Positions 7,353-18,342 of a DNA stretch of 64,000 nucleotides are shown one piece after another; the stretch's first letter is position 1; every line of letters begins with the position of its first letter. Both the position numbers and the translations under genes were made by a program. The notes under the pieces are model-generated. The model was not told the origin of the DNA. It saw only the letters and a list, made by a program, of their open reading frames with translations, and did not search any database. The stretch comes from Xanthobacter sp. NM-59 (lineage in GTDB: Bacteria > Pseudomonadota > Alphaproteobacteria > Rhizobiales > Xanthobacteraceae), in assembly GCF_021401125.1 (NCBI RefSeq), contig NZ_JACBFQ010000011.1, positions 95,910 through 159,909 of the forward strand, given 5' to 3'.

Positions 7353-7613
7353 ATGGCTAGGGCCGTGAGGAAGGCGAAGACCGACGCGATGACGGCGGAA
7401 GTGGCTGCGGATGCGGACATCCGCAGCATTGTGGACGGAGGCGGTGCAACGGTTGAACCGGCAGCCGGTGCGGCGGCTGAGAAGTAGGCGATGGCGGAAG
7501 ACACCGAGCAGCTTCTCGCCGGCACCGGATGGCTCCCCACCGTCCTGCGGACGGAACGGCCCCAATGGCTGGACACGCCGCAGGACGAGGCCTGCGCCGA
7601 CGCTGCCGAATAG
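7353..7613 (+). pseudogene. Small remnant, ParB-like C-terminal tail interrupted by TAG
   Basis: From ATG 7353 the frame reads MARAVRKAKTDAMTAEVAAD, meets TAG at 7485-7487, and continues in the same frame from 7488 as AMAEDTEQLLAGTGWLPTVL to TAG at 7611-7613. Both halves look like parts of one protein and recall, from memory, the C-terminal tails of ParB-type proteins of this ICE group (an LLxGTGWLP motif). The ParB nuclease/CTP and HTH domains are absent, so an internal deletion appears to have joined the leader to the tail. It could instead be two coupled microproteins. The ParB assignment is inference. Confidence 0.4.
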
Positions 7614-7815
7614 CCGCGACGGCCTGGGCTGCAGCGGTGACCCCGGCCAATCGCCCTCGGAAGCCGTCGATGTTCCGGCCGTTCGCACGGCACGGCCGGA
7701 GACCTCGAGCGCCCGATAGCCGGAACGATGGTCACGAGATCGTCGCCCGAAGCCGCGCTCCGACGCCTCGGCTACTGTGGTGCCGGAGCGTCCCCATCGG
7801 AAGGAGGCCGACGCC

Positions 7816-8112
7816 ATGATCGCCGTCATTGCCCTGCCCGTGGCTCTGATTGCTGCATTGTGCATCCTCACCTATCGGCTCGCGACCTTCGCGCTTGCCC
7901 GTCATGCTGGCCTTGCCGCTGCCCGTTTCGCCCACGGCACCGGGACTGGATCCGTCGGTGCAGGCATCGACGGAGTCATCTCAGGCGGAGCCTCCTTCGG
8001 CATCCTGACATTCCTGTTCGCGAACGTGCGCGCTCCATTCGTGCGCCTCGCCGTCGCTGTGATTTTCGCCGCGCCGGCCACCGTCACGGGCTATGCCGTC
8101 GTCCACGCGTGA
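7816..8112 (+). CDS. Small inner-membrane protein (98 residues)
   Basis: A very good ribosome site, AAGGAGG at 7801-7807, fixes the start at ATG 7816 (MIAVIALPVALIAALCILTY). By eye there are three hydrophobic stretches: residues 1-20, a Gly/Ala-rich middle (about 50-66) and the C-terminus (LAVAVIFAAPATVTGYAVVH). No catalytic motif. Proteins of this size and hydropathy recur in Trb-type ICE accessory regions; function unknown. Confidence 0.65.
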   Translation: MIAVIALPVALIAALCILTYRLATFALARHAGLAAARFAHGTGTGSVGAGIDGVISGGASFGILTFLFANVRAPFVRLAVAVIFAAPATVTGYAVVHA

Positions 8113-9037
8113 CCGGCGCATGTCGTCTCCTCTCTGGTGGATGGTCTTCTGCCGCGCCGGCGGCGCATGCACCGCCCTTGCGCGGCGGCGCGGCTGACCG
8201 ATCCGCTATGATCCGCCGCGCCGATGACTGCACAGGACGGAGGCCACACGCAGCCAAAGGTTTTTGGGGCGTCGCCCGGCGGGCCGGGCTCTACGCGCCG
8301 CAAAGGGCAGCTTCCGGAGCCCCTGCGGGTCTCCGCCTTCGGTTGCGATCCCGGACGCCAAGGGCGGTGGCGGACATCTCCCCCGGATGAAGCCCCGCCT
8401 GCAGCGCGACTCCTCGTGGCGCCGGGCTCAGACGATGGCGGGGAAGGGGCACAGGAATCCGCCCTCTGTCTCCCGCAGGCCCGCTCCCGAGCGAACGGCG
8501 CGAAGAAGCCCGGTTCGCGATGCGACTTGAACAGGCGATGCAGCTTCGACCCACGCGGCAACGCTGTTATTCCTCCGAATGCCACCTTGAACCCGGTAGC
8601 GCCGGCCATCGACGACATTCCGGTCGCAAACCCCTTGTCCTGGTTGTCCCCTGCGGGAGAACTGCGAACGGTTCACCTCGCTGCCGCGGCCGAGGGCTTT
8701 GCCCGACCCTTTTGACGAAGCCCCCTCATGGTCACGACGTGAGCGTGCAGCACCGACGATCGCCATCGCGCGCTTCCTTCCCTATGCCAGTTTCACGCCG
8801 CGTCCATCACGACCTCGATTGGTCTGGGTCTGACCGAAGACCAGCGCCGCTGAAGCATCGCCTCGATCTTGAACCCGCAACGTCCGCCTGCGGCTTTCTT
8901 CCGCCGCCGGCCAGGGCCGGCTTTGCAGCGCGAGGCAAGAAAGTCCTCGCCGGCCATTGCGGGCCGATCGTCCCCGGTCGGGCGCCCCTCATCGAGGCCG
9001 CGATCGGCACGGCCCGACCAGCAAGGGAACCACCACA
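8113..9037. other. Long intergenic region, no supported gene
   Basis: About 925 bases with open frames on both strands, but all have Arg/Pro/Ala-rich compositions typical of shadow translation of GC-rich DNA and none has a convincing ribosome site. The last part before 9038 is probably the leader of the DUF736 gene. It may contain decayed accessory genes. Confidence 0.5.
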
Positions 9038-9352
9038 ATGGCCACCATCGGCACGTTCACCGCCACCCCCAAGGGCTTCAAGGGCACGGTCAACACCCTG
9101 AGCCTCAACGTCAAGGCGGTGGAGTTCCTTCCCGCCGAGGGCGACAACAACAAGGGGCCGGACTTCCGCATCTTCGCCGGCGACACCATCGAATTCGGGG
9201 CGGCGTGGAAGAATCGCTCCCGCGAGGGCCGCGACTACCTCTCCGTCAAACTCGACGACCCGAGCTTCCCGGCTCCGATCTATGCGAGTCTGGTGGAGAC
9301 CGAGACCCAGGGCGAGTTCGCCCTCATCTGGTCCCGCCGCGCGGCCGACTGA
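9038..9352 (+). CDS. DUF736 family protein
   Basis: 104 residues starting [20 protein letters not shown] from ATG 9038. It is a canonical DUF736 sequence: [19 protein letters not shown], then [20 protein letters not shown] and a C-terminal LIWSRR. Closely similar in pattern to the copy at 26183. The role of DUF736 is not known; it is a consistent backbone marker of alphaproteobacterial ICEs. Longer upstream starts are possible in frame, but the ATG matches the family start. Confidence 0.88.
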   Translation: MATIGTFTATPKGFKGTVNTLSLNVKAVEFLPAEGDNNKGPDFRIFAGDTIEFGAAWKNRSREGRDYLSVKLDDPSFPAPIYASLVETETQGEFALIWSRRAAD

Positions 9353-9902
9353 TCCCGGCCCGACCGAGGAGCCCCGCCTCCGGTGGGCGGGGTTTCGCCA
9401 TGGTCATGTCCGCGCGATGTGGCACTCGGACGACATACGACCGACCGTGACCGGCTACCACGGCAGGAGTTGACCCAAGGTGGCCCTCCGGGCACGGCAT
9501 CGCGAATGGCCGCTTCGCGCCCCCATGTCGGGCGCTAACACTGCGTTCGCCGATCTCCAAAAGCGGACACTGGCCATACTGCTTGCGAATGTCTGCTGAT
9601 TATTTAGGCGCAGGCATTGGTGTTGTGGTCCGCGAAGGGGGAGTAGGAGTTCGATACGGAACGCGACAGCACGAATCTTACCGCCGAGCCGGGGCAACCC
9701 AATGGTGCGGGAGCGACGGCGGGCGGCATGGAGACCATACATATAGCATCGTCGCCCGCCATCGCGCGGCGATGCTGCGGTTGCCAGCGCCTTGGCTATT
9801 GGTCGATCGAACCACTTTTCCCTTGCCTCACAAGGCGACATTAAGCATTCATTAACCGAAAAAGTCCGATCAACGGGGAATCCAGGATCGGGGGAGTGCG
9901 TC
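9353..9902. other. Intergenic region upstream of the restriction operon
   Basis: About 550 bases with no gene I can support. The last 70 bases become AT-richer (9838-9880) and probably hold the promoter of the hsd operon. This is likely the left junction of the restriction module with the ICE backbone. Confidence 0.5.
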
Positions 9903-11577
9903 GTGCCACGAGGGAGAAAACCGGGGAGCAAGAATAGTGCAACAAAGGCCGTAAAGCCCGGCCCTTCGATAGCTGCAACGCTGTTCGCGGCGGCCGACAA
10001 GCTGCGCGGCAACATGGATGCCGCCGAATATAAGCACGTCGCACTGGGCCTGATCTTCCTAAAGTATATTTCCGACCGTTTCGATGCCCGCATGGCTGAG
10101 GTCAAGGCGAATCCGGAAGAGGCGTCCCTGCTCGACGATCCCGACGCCGCCCGCGACCTCATCATCAGTGAAGGGATCTTCTTCGTGCCGGGACGGGCGC
10201 GCTGGACCTTCCTCAAGGAGAACGCCACCAGCACCAAGCCGACCATCGGTGAATTGGTCGATCAGGCCATGATCGCCATCGAGGCGGAAAACCCCACGCT
10301 CAAGGGCGTTCTTACCAAGAACTACGCTCGGCAGGAGCTGGATCAGACCAAGCTGGGCGAAGTGCTGAAACTGATCTCGGACATCAAGTTCGAGGGTGCG
10401 CATCACGGGCAGGACGTGCTGGGTCGCGTTTATGAATACTTCCTCGGCGAGTTCGCCAAGTTGGAGGGCAAGCGCGGGGGGCAGTATTACACGGCGGGCT
10501 GCGTGGTGAAGCTGCTGGTCGCCATGCTAGAGCCGTTCAAGGGCCGCGTTTACGATCCCTGCTGCGGGTCGGGCGGAATGTTCGTGCAGTCGGAGCGCTT
10601 CGTGGAGGAGCACGCCGGAAAGCACGTTGACCCAAAAAAGGCGCGCGACCAGATCGCCGTCTATGGCCAGGAGAGCAACGCCACCACGTGGCGGCTCGCC
10701 AAGATGAACCTCGCCATCCGAGGCATCGAGGCGAACCTTGGCTCCAAGTGGGCCGACACCTTCCACGAGGACCTGCACAAGGGCCTGATGGCGAAGTATG
10801 TCCTTGCCAATCCGCCCTTCAACGACAGCGACTGGGGGCGGCGACAAGCTGAAGGGTGACGCCCGCTGGCGCTATGGCGTGCCGCCGGCGGGCAACGCCA
10901 ACTTCGCTTGGCTCCAGCATATCATCTACCACCTCGCGCCGGATGGCTATGCAGGCGTGGTGCTGGCCAACGGCTCGCTCTCCAGCCAGCAGTCCGGCGA
11001 GGGTGAGATACGCCGCGCGCTGATCGAGGGCATCACGCTTGGCGAGGGCGGGCGGCAAATCCATTACCCCGGCCTGGTCGATTGCATCGTGGCGCTGCCG
11101 GGCCAGCTCTTCTCCACAACGCAGATACCTGTCTGCCTGTGGTTCCTCACCCGCGACAAGTCGAACGGCCTCTCGCGCGACAAGAAGCTGCGCGATCGGA
11201 CGAACGACATCCTGTTTATCGATGCGCGGGGCCTCGGCACCATGGTCTCGCGCACCCTGAAGGAGCTGACCAGCGAGGGCGAAGCCAACGACATCCACAA
11301 GATCGCCGACACCTATCATGCGTGGCGAGAGGTCGGCGGGCACTATCAGGACGTGCCCGGCTTCGCCAAGTCCGCCACGCTCCAGGAGGTGGCGGCGCAG
11401 AGCTACGTGCTCACGCCGGGGCGTTATGTCGGCACCGAAGCAACGGAGGAGGACGAGGAGGGCTTCGACGCCAAGATGACGCGGCTCACCAACGCCCTGC
11501 GGGAGCAGATGGCCGAGGGTGCGAAGCTGGACGAGAGCATTCGCAAGGCACTGGCAGGGGTCGGCCATGGCTGGTGA
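9903..11577 (+). pseudogene. hsdM: Type I restriction-modification DNA methylase HsdM, frameshifted
   Basis: HsdM is the SAM-dependent adenine methylase subunit of a type I R-M complex (M2S1 modifies, R2M2S1 cleaves). Likely start is GTG 9903, eight bases after GGGGGAG. The first part has the N-terminal helical domain ([20 protein letters not shown]), SAM motif [10 protein letters not shown] and catalytic LANPPFND. Directly after [10 protein letters not shown] the frame fails: a run of five G at 10834-10838 is one too long, giving a stop at 10857-10859. The other frame continues [20 protein letters not shown] to 11577. With four G the gene would be one normal-length protein. This is either a real inactivating indel or a homopolymer sequencing error. 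Confidence 0.9.
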
Positions 11578-12859
11578 GTGGAGAGCTACGACGCTTGGCG
11601 ACTGCGTCCGTTTCGTGTCTGGGGGTACCCCGTCGAAGAGCAATGACGAGTTCTGGGGAGGTAACATCCCTTGGGTCTCGGCAAAGGACATGAAGACGTT
11701 CTGGGTCGACGAGACCGAGGATTTGTTGACGGCTCAGGGAGCGGCAGCTTCGACGTTTCTTGCCCCTGAGGGGAGTACGCTTCTGCTTGTTCGGGGCATG
11801 ACGCTGCACAATGACATCCCTATTGTCCGTGTGCGACAGGCGTCGACCTACAACCAAGATGTGAAAGCCGTCCTGCCCAAGCCTGACGTGCTTCCTGACT
11901 ACGTGCCGTACCTCTTGCTCGGCCATAAGGCCACTCTGAGTGAAAAGGTCGACGCCGCTGGGCATGGCACGGGGCGTCTGGCTCTCGATGCGTTGTTGTC
12001 CATACCGGTGCTGTTGCCACGCCGGGCGGAGCAAACCGATATCGCTAACCTACTCGGCTCCCTCGACAACAAGATCGAGCTAAACCGGCGCATGGCGGCG
12101 ACGCTGGAGGAGATGGCGCGGGCGCTGTTCAAGAGCTGGTTCGTGGATTTCGACCCCATCCGCGCCAAGGCCGAGGGCCGCGACCCCGGCCTCCCCGCCG
12201 CCACCGCCGCCCTGTTTCCGGATAGATTCGGCGAGGACGGCCTGCCGATGGGGTGGCAAGAGAGGCCATTCGGCGATGTCTTCGAGATCAGGGGCGGCAA
12301 CACGCCGAGCACCGACGAGGCGCGATACTGGGGTGGGGATCATTGCTGGGCGACACCCAAGGACCTCTCGCCGCTCAAGTCGCCTGTGCTGCTGGGAACC
12401 GACAGGACGCTAACGGATGACGGCGTAGCGGTGGTCAACTCTGGTCTGCTGCCTGCTGGTTCGGTCCTCATCTCGACCCGTGCTCCTATCGGCTATCTTG
12501 CCTTTGCCACATGTTCCGTCGCGATCAATCAAGGCATGGCAGGAATTGTCGGCAAGGAGCTGTCTACGGCGTTTGCGTGGCTCTGGTGCACCGCCAACAT
12601 CGACACTTTCCTTGCCGTCGCAGGCGGTTCGACTTTCTCCGAGATCAGCAAGGGCACGCTTCGCAAGTTGCCAATGGTTGTGCCGACTGCTGACGTTTCA
12701 GAGGCCTTCGCCGCATGTGTCGATCCCATGGTGACGCGTCTGGTCGAACTTGCGCGCGAGAGTGACCGCCTCGCGATGTTGCGCGACGCCCTTCTCCCCC
12801 GGCTGATCTCGGGCGAGCTGCGGATAAAGGACGGTGCTGCCAAAGGGGAGGCAGCGTGA
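11567..12859 (+). CDS. hsdS: Type I restriction-modification specificity subunit HsdS
   Basis: About 430 residues from ATG 11567, overlapping the end of hsdM. HsdS chooses the bipartite DNA target. Two target-recognition domains are visible by their repeated starts: [20 protein letters not shown] with [14 protein letters not shown], and [20 protein letters not shown] with [14 protein letters not shown]. Each is followed by a conserved helical spacer ([20 protein letters not shown] in the middle, [16 protein letters not shown] at the end). Domain order and length are normal and the gene looks intact. The GTGA overlap at the 3' end couples it to the next gene. Confidence 0.93.
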   Translation: MAGEWRATTLGDCVRFVSGGTPSKSNDEFWGGNIPWVSAKDMKTFWVDETEDLLTAQGAAASTFLAPEGSTLLLVRGMTLHNDIPIVRVRQASTYNQDVKAVLPKPDVLPDYVPYLLLGHKATLSEKVDAAGHGTGRLALDALLSIPVLLPRRAEQTDIANLLGSLDNKIELNRRMAATLEEMARALFKSWFVDFDPIRAKAEGRDPGLPAATAALFPDRFGEDGLPMGWQERPFGDVFEIRGGNTPSTDEARYWGGDHCWATPKDLSPLKSPVLLGTDRTLTDDGVAVVNSGLLPAGSVLISTRAPIGYLAFATCSVAINQGMAGIVGKELSTAFAWLWCTANIDTFLAVAGGSTFSEISKGTLRKLPMVVPTADVSEAFAACVDPMVTRLVELARESDRLAMLRDALLPRLISGELRIKDGAAKGEAA

Positions 12860-13545
12860 CCTATCGCCTCCAATTACTGCATGCGCTGATCGAGGCCCAC
12901 CCTGACAGGGCCGGACGATTGAAGGTGCACGTCGAGGCGTTGGAGACAACAATCTCGGGTGAACCCGAGCGGTGCCTGGAGCGGGTGCGCGCACTTTTCG
13001 AGGCCACGTATCATACCATTGCTCCAAAGCTGGGGTTGGGCTCTGTGGCCGGAGAAGACTTCCCCGCCCAGAACAGTAGGGTCATCAATGCCCTCGACTT
13101 CACCTTGGACGGGCACCCTGACGCCGACAAAATCGGCAAGGCCATCCGCAAACTCGTCGGCAGCATGAATGGGACTGTCGGAGCACTGGCCGAGCTGAGC
13201 AACATTAGCGGCATGCGTCATGGCGGCTCCTTCGACTGGAGGACGTTGCAGCGCCAGCACGCAGTCATGCTGGGCGGCCTTTGTGATACCCTTGTCAGCT
13301 TCCTTTTCGATGCAGCATGGAGCCGGGAGGCCGCCACTGAAGCGAACACGCCGAAGTATGGCGACTACGCCGAGTTCGACGGCTATCTCGACGCTGAGCA
13401 CGATTTGGTTGAGGTCGCAGGAGCGTCTTTTGAACCCAGCCGGGTGCTTTTTCTGCTAGATCGTACCATCTATGATGCTGTTCGTGTGGAGTGGGAAGTT
13501 GCCCAGACTGCTGAGCAGGAAGCGGATGAGGGGGCCGCCGCATGA
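12856..13545 (+). CDS. Abortive-infection (Abi-C-like) family protein, tentative
   Basis: 229 residues, GTG start at 12856 overlapping the hsdS stop. The product is soluble and helical; residues about 95-155 (KAIRKLVGSMNGTVGALAEL, then SGMRHGGSFDW and the helix LGGLCDTLVSFLFDAAW) resemble the Abi C-terminal domain, where an R-x4-6-H-like or RNxxGDGHG-like turn precedes a long helix. I see no nuclease motif beyond that. Position inside the hsd operon, tightly coupled on both sides, supports a phage-defence role. The family call is from memory of the pattern. Confidence 0.5.
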   Translation: MTYRLQLLHALIEAHPDRAGRLKVHVEALETTISGEPERCLERVRALFEATYHTIAPKLGLGSVAGEDFPAQNSRVINALDFTLDGHPDADKIGKAIRKLVGSMNGTVGALAELSNISGMRHGGSFDWRTLQRQHAVMLGGLCDTLVSFLFDAAWSREAATEANTPKYGDYAEFDGYLDAEHDLVEVAGASFEPSRVLFLLDRTIYDAVRVEWEVAQTAEQEADEGAAA

Positions 13546-14702
13546 CGCGCGCCGCCGTCAGACCCGAGATGTTGCGCTGGGCGCGTGAGCGCGCAGGTGT
13601 GATGACGGCTGAAGAGTTGACGGGGCGCTTCCCGAAGCTCCCGGAGTGGGAAGCGGGTGACACAAGGCCAACGCTGAAACAGCTGGAGGACTTCGCCCGC
13701 GCCGTGCATGTGCCGGTGGGCTACCTGTTTCTCCCCACCCCGCCGGACGAGCCGCTGCCGATCCCGGACTTCCGCACCCATGACGGGCGAGGCGTGCGCC
13801 GCGCCAGCCCGAACCTGCTCGACATGCTCTACGCCTGTCAGGAGCGGCAGGGATGGTATCGCGAGTTCTCACTTGCCAGCCGTATGCCCGACGCCGACTT
13901 CGTGGCGAGCGCCACGCTTGACCAGCGCCCCGAGGAGGTTGCGGCGGTGATGGCGCAACGTCTCGGCTTCGATCTTGCTGCCCGCGCCGCCTGCCGGACC
14001 TGGGAGGAGGCATTGCGCCTCTTTATCGGACAGGCCGAGAAGCTCGGCGTGCTTGTGATGATCAGTGGCATCGTGCTGTCCAACACCCACCGCGCCCTCG
14101 ACCCGCAGGAGTTCCGAGGCTTCGCGTTGGTCGATCGCCGTGCGCCGCTCATCTTCATCAACGGGGCCGATAGCAAGTCCGGCCAGATGTTCACTCTCGC
14201 CCATGAGCTGGCGCATCTGTGGCTGGGGGCTTCCGCCCTTTCCGATGTCACGCCCGCGAGCCTGAACGGGCATCGCCGGGAAGAGGTGTGGTGCAACGCT
14301 GTCGCAGCGGAGCTGCTGGTGCCGCTAGCGGCTTTCCGCTTGGCCGTGCAGCCCGGTGAAGCCACTCACGTGGCAATGCAGCGTCTCGCGCGGCAGTTCA
14401 AGGTCAGCACGCTGGTGATTTTGCGGCGGCTTCTTGATGCAGGTGTCATCACGCGTGATGCATTCGGGCAGGCATGGGCCATGGAGCGTGAACGTCTCCG
14501 CGCATTGGCCGAAGCCGCGGGGTCCGGTGGCGGCGACTTCTACCGAACAACCCTGTCCCGCGTCGGCAGACGCTTCGCTCGTGCGCTGGTCGAGAGCACG
14601 CTGGAGGGCCAGACCCTCTATCGTGACGCCTTCCGCATGTTGGGAGTCGCTAAAACCGAGACCTTCAACACGATCGGTCGTGAGGTGGGGGCGATGCTTT
14701 GA
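13542..14702 (+). CDS. XRE/ImmA-IrrE family metallopeptidase (antitoxin-like)
   Basis: 386 residues; ATG 13542 overlaps the preceding TGA. The N-terminus is a degenerate helix-turn-helix (LRWARERAGVMTAEELTGRF, with the XRE-like PTLKQLEDFARAVHVPVGYL). The centre has the zinc-peptidase signature FTLAHELAHLWLG (HExxH, near residue 220) with EEVWCNAVAAELLVP downstream providing the third ligand region, as in ImmA/IrrE proteins. In gene pairs with DUF4411 toxins this protein is the expected antitoxin and regulator. The next gene is exactly such a toxin, overlapping by one base. Confidence 0.85.
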   Translation: MTRAAVRPEMLRWARERAGVMTAEELTGRFPKLPEWEAGDTRPTLKQLEDFARAVHVPVGYLFLPTPPDEPLPIPDFRTHDGRGVRRASPNLLDMLYACQERQGWYREFSLASRMPDADFVASATLDQRPEEVAAVMAQRLGFDLAARAACRTWEEALRLFIGQAEKLGVLVMISGIVLSNTHRALDPQEFRGFALVDRRAPLIFINGADSKSGQMFTLAHELAHLWLGASALSDVTPASLNGHRREEVWCNAVAAELLVPLAAFRLAVQPGEATHVAMQRLARQFKVSTLVILRRLLDAGVITRDAFGQAWAMERERLRALAEAAGSGGGDFYRTTLSRVGRRFARALVESTLEGQTLYRDAFRMLGVAKTETFNTIGREVGAML

Positions 14703-15202
14703 TGCGCTACCTGCTGGACACCAACATTTTCATCCAAGCACGCAACCTGCACTATGGCTTCGACTTCTGCCCGGCCTTCTGGGAATGGCTCGTTGCCCAG
14801 AACGCGGCGGGCTTGGTCGGCAGTATCGACAAGGTCTCCGACGAATTGGTTGCAGGTAGCGACGACCTTGCCGAATGGGCGAGGGCGCGGGGCGACGCCT
14901 TCTTCGTGCCACCTGATGATTCGGTTGTTCCTGCGCTGGGGCGCGTGAGTGCTTGGGCAACAGCGCAGGCCTACGAGCGCGCAGCCATCGCAACGTTCCT
15001 ACAGGTTGCTGATTACTGGCTCGTCTCCCATGCTCTTGCGCACCGTTGCACTGTAGTTACTCATGAGGTGCCAGCGGACACGGTTCGCAAGATCAAGATA
15101 CCCAACGCCTGCATTGGGCTGACTGTATCCTGCATCAGTCCCTACGAGATGCTCCGGCGCGAGCGCGCCCGCTTCGTGCTCGGTCGACCGGAGGGCACAT
15201 GA
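14702..15202 (+). CDS. DUF4411 PIN-like toxin
   Basis: 166 residues from ATG 14702 (stop/start overlap TGATG). It begins [20 protein letters not shown], the DUF4411 form of a PIN domain with the first catalytic Asp in LLDTN and the typical [13 protein letters not shown] region; later conserved positions are in [18 protein letters not shown] and VVTHEV. PIN domains cleave RNA. The partner antitoxin is the ImmA-type gene immediately upstream. Its stop overlaps the hsdR start (ATGA), so this toxin-antitoxin pair is embedded inside the restriction operon. Confidence 0.85.
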   Translation: MRYLLDTNIFIQARNLHYGFDFCPAFWEWLVAQNAAGLVGSIDKVSDELVAGSDDLAEWARARGDAFFVPPDDSVVPALGRVSAWATAQAYERAAIATFLQVADYWLVSHALAHRCTVVTHEVPADTVRKIKIPNACIGLTVSCISPYEMLRRERARFVLGRPEGT

Positions 15203-18200
15203 GCGACACTTACCCTACGCCTCCCGACCGCCACCGCATGGAATTGGCCGAGGAAGCCGTCGAGTTGGCGGCGCTCTCGTGGTTCGAGTTGCTTGGCTGG
15301 CGGAGCGTGCCGGGTGACTATCTCGCACCGGATGGGTCTATGGGTGCGCGGGCAGACTACCGCGAAGCGATCCTAGAACCTGAACTGCGCAGCGCCATTG
15401 CCTCGCTGAACCCCGAGGCAACCGCCGACATGGTCAATTCGGCAGTGCTCAAGATCAAGGCGTCGCAGAGCCAGGACCTTATCGAGAACAACCGCCTGTT
15501 CCACCCGTTCCTCGTCAGCGGCGTGCCGGTCGAGGTGAACGAGAAGGGGATCACGCGCACCATTGGTATCAAGATCATCGATCAGGAGAGCCCAGGGGCC
15601 AACCGGCTGCTGGTTGCCAACCAGTTCATCGTGAAGGGTGAGAAGGGCATGGTGCGCGCGGACGTCACTGTGTTCATCAACGGCCTGCCGGTAGCGGTTC
15701 TCGAGTTGAAGAGCCCATCGGACGCCTCCGCGACACTGGAGAAGGCTCACAGCCAGTTGACGACCTACAAGACGAGGGCGCCGGAGCTGATGCGCACCAA
15801 CCAGGTGCTTGTGATCAGCGACGGCAGCAACGCACGCATCGGGTCACTAACAGCTCAACTGGACCGCTTCGCCCCATGGAGGACGATTGACGGTGTGGGC
15901 ATTGATGACGCTGGGCGCTCTGAACTTGAAGTTCTGATCCGTGGCGTGTTCGCGCCCGAGCGCTTTATCGAGCTGATTTGCGACTTCATCGCTTTCGAGA
16001 TCAAGGACGGCACGGTCAAGTCCAAGAAGCTCGCCGCCTATCACCAATTCCATGCCGTGCGGAAGGCTCTCGCTTCGACCCTAGCCGCGTCCCAGTCCGG
16101 CAGCCGTAAGGGCGGCGTCGTCTGGCATACGCAGGGTTCGGGGAAGTCGTTGACCATGCTGTTCTTCGTGAGGCAGCTCCAGCTTGCTAAGGCGCTGAGG
16201 AACCCCACCATCGTGCTCGTGACAGACCGCAACGACCTCGACGACCAGCTCTTCGGCACGTTCGCAGATCATAGCGCAGCCCTTCGCATGACGCCCTTGC
16301 AGGCAGAGACGTCGGAAGAGATGCGCCGCTTGCTTGCAGTCGATATCGGTGGTCTGGTCTTCACGACCATCCAGCGCTTCAGGGGCGAGGACGGCTCGCA
16401 CCCCCTCCTCACCGACCGCAGCAATGTAATCGTCATCGCCGACGAGGCGCACCGCACACAATACGGCTTCAAGAAGCGCTACGTGGAGCGCGACGGCGGC
16501 GTGCGGGAGGCTGTGGGATTTGCTGACTACCTCAGGCAAGCACTCCCTCAAGCCACAGTCGTGGGCTTCACAGGTACGCCAATCGAAGAACGGGACCGAG
16601 ATACCTACGGCACGTTCGGGGATGTCATCGATACTTACGACATGACCCGTGCCGTGCAGGACAACGCAACGGTCCCGATCTATTACACCGCTCGACTTGC
16701 CCGTCTGCACCTAGCCCTAGATGACGGCGAACGAGCGCAGCTTGATGCGCTGGCTGAAGAACTGGCCGAAGGGGATGATGCTGCCGTGGAGCGCATCAAG
16801 GGCAAGCTCGCACGGTTCGAGGAGGTCGTGGGCGCACCTGAGCGCGTCGCCCAGATCGCAGCTGACGTGGTAGAACACTTCGATACGCGGCGCGATGCCA
16901 TGGCAGGTGGCAAGGGAATGATAGTGGCGGTGAGCCGCCGTGTTGCTGTGATGCTCTATGACGAGATCGCCAAGCTCCGACCCAATTGGGTTTCAGCCGA
17001 TACCAGCGACGACAAGTCGGGCCTCATGAAGGTGGTGATTACAGGCAACCGTGCGGACGATCCCCAACCGCTGCAACCCCACTTGCGAACCAAAGCCCGG
17101 CTGGAAGCACTGGCGACTCGGTTTAAGGACCCCTCGTCCGGATTCGATCTCGTGATCGTTCGTGACATGTGGTTAACCGGGTTCGACGCGCCATCCCTGC
17201 ACACACTGTATATCGACAAGCCGATGCGTGGTCATGGCCTGATGCAGGCGATTGCGCGGGTCAACAGGGTCTGGGGCGACAAGCCCGGCGGGTTAGTGGT
17301 CGATTATCTGGGGATCGGTGCAGAGTTGAAAGCGGCCTTGGATAAATATACCCAAGGCGACCGCGACCAAGTGCGCATGGACCCTAATGAAGCCGCGCGT
17401 CAAGCACTCACTCTGCTTGAAGGTGCATTGGCGCTGCTGGATGGCGTTGACTGGAAGAATTTTTTCTCTACACCACCAACCACACGCCTGACGATCCTCA
17501 AGCAATGCCTCGAACACTTGCTGGCGACAGGCAGACGTGATGTCTTTATCGAGACGGGGTTCAAGCTGGAAGTGGCCTATGCGATCAGCGCGGGCGACGA
17601 CCGGGTCATGGAGCGCGCGCACGAGATTGCAATGGTCGTGGCGCTGCGGGCAAACTTGGCGAAGTACACAATGGGCGCGGGACGGAGCCGCGCTACGGTG
17701 GAGCGCGACATCCGACAGCTGCTGTCGAAGGCGGTAATGGCGGACGGTATCCTTGACGTGTTCAAATCCGCAGGGCTGGAGCAACCGGACCTCTCCATCT
17801 TCTCAGACGAGTTTCTTGCCGAGGTACGCGGCACCAAGCAGAAGAACCTCGCTGTCGAGACGTTGCGGCGCCTGCTCGCCGATGAGATCAAGGCCAACGC
17901 CCGGACCAACATCGTCCAGTCTCAGAAGTTGAGCGAGCGCTTGGATGAGGCACTCCGCAAGTACCACAACCGTGCCGTCGACAGTGTGCAGGTCATTGAG
18001 GAGTTGATCGCGCTCGCAAATGACATCAGAGCCCATGTAGTGCGGGCGGCTGAATTAGGGTTGTCTCAGGAAGAAGTAGCCTTCTATGAGGCGCTGGCCG
18101 AAAATGGATCGGCGCGAGAATTGATGGCCCATGATACGTTGCGCACGCTGGCAAAGCTCTTGGTGGAGACTATCCGTGCATCGGCGACCATAGACTGGAT

Positions 18201-18342
18201 CCGCAAAGAAGGTGTTCGCGCCAAGATGCGTATTGAGGTGCGGAAGCTGCTCGCTCGCTATGGCTATCCACCAGACCTCCAAAAGACTGCGGTCGACTTG
18301 GTTGTTCGCCAAGCCGAGGCTATCGCTGTCGACTGGGGTTAA
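15199..18342 (+). CDS. hsdR: Type I restriction enzyme HsdR (endonuclease/translocase)
   Basis: 1047 residues, normal for HsdR. The N-terminal endonuclease domain has the PD-(D/E)xK core [20 protein letters not shown] (about 154-173). The SF2 translocase follows: Walker [12 protein letters not shown] near 310, DEAH box [10 protein letters not shown] near 413, motif [14 protein letters not shown] near 455, and motif [18 protein letters not shown] near 683. The C-terminal half is the helical region that contacts HsdM/HsdS. It cannot act without HsdM, so the frameshifted hsdM would silence restriction. ATG 15199 overlaps the previous stop; operon order is hsdM*-hsdS-abi-immA-PIN-hsdR. Confidence 0.95.
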   Translation: MSDTYPTPPDRHRMELAEEAVELAALSWFELLGWRSVPGDYLAPDGSMGARADYREAILEPELRSAIASLNPEATADMVNSAVLKIKASQSQDLIENNRLFHPFLVSGVPVEVNEKGITRTIGIKIIDQESPGANRLLVANQFIVKGEKGMVRADVTVFINGLPVAVLELKSPSDASATLEKAHSQLTTYKTRAPELMRTNQVLVISDGSNARIGSLTAQLDRFAPWRTIDGVGIDDAGRSELEVLIRGVFAPERFIELICDFIAFEIKDGTVKSKKLAAYHQFHAVRKALASTLAASQSGSRKGGVVWHTQGSGKSLTMLFFVRQLQLAKALRNPTIVLVTDRNDLDDQLFGTFADHSAALRMTPLQAETSEEMRRLLAVDIGGLVFTTIQRFRGEDGSHPLLTDRSNVIVIADEAHRTQYGFKKRYVERDGGVREAVGFADYLRQALPQATVVGFTGTPIEERDRDTYGTFGDVIDTYDMTRAVQDNATVPIYYTARLARLHLALDDGERAQLDALAEELAEGDDAAVERIKGKLARFEEVVGAPERVAQIAADVVEHFDTRRDAMAGGKGMIVAVSRRVAVMLYDEIAKLRPNWVSADTSDDKSGLMKVVITGNRADDPQPLQPHLRTKARLEALATRFKDPSSGFDLVIVRDMWLTGFDAPSLHTLYIDKPMRGHGLMQAIARVNRVWGDKPGGLVVDYLGIGAELKAALDKYTQGDRDQVRMDPNEAARQALTLLEGALALLDGVDWKNFFSTPPTTRLTILKQCLEHLLATGRRDVFIETGFKLEVAYAISAGDDRVMERAHEIAMVVALRANLAKYTMGAGRSRATVERDIRQLLSKAVMADGILDVFKSAGLEQPDLSIFSDEFLAEVRGTKQKNLAVETLRRLLADEIKANARTNIVQSQKLSERLDEALRKYHNRAVDSVQVIEELIALANDIRAHVVRAAELGLSQEEVAFYEALAENGSARELMAHDTLRTLAKLLVETIRASATIDWIRKEGVRAKMRIEVRKLLARYGYPPDLQKTAVDLVVRQAEAIAVDWG

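Noticed and set aside
8224..8715. A 163-codon plus-strand frame in the 8.1-9.0 kb region
   Set aside because: No ribosome site, Pro/Arg/Gly-rich low-information composition, and no motif.
10857..10859. Treating the two hsdM pieces as two separate natural methylase genes
   Set aside because: The break lies inside the conserved region right after NPPF and one base change gives a normal HsdM, so a split gene is far more likely.
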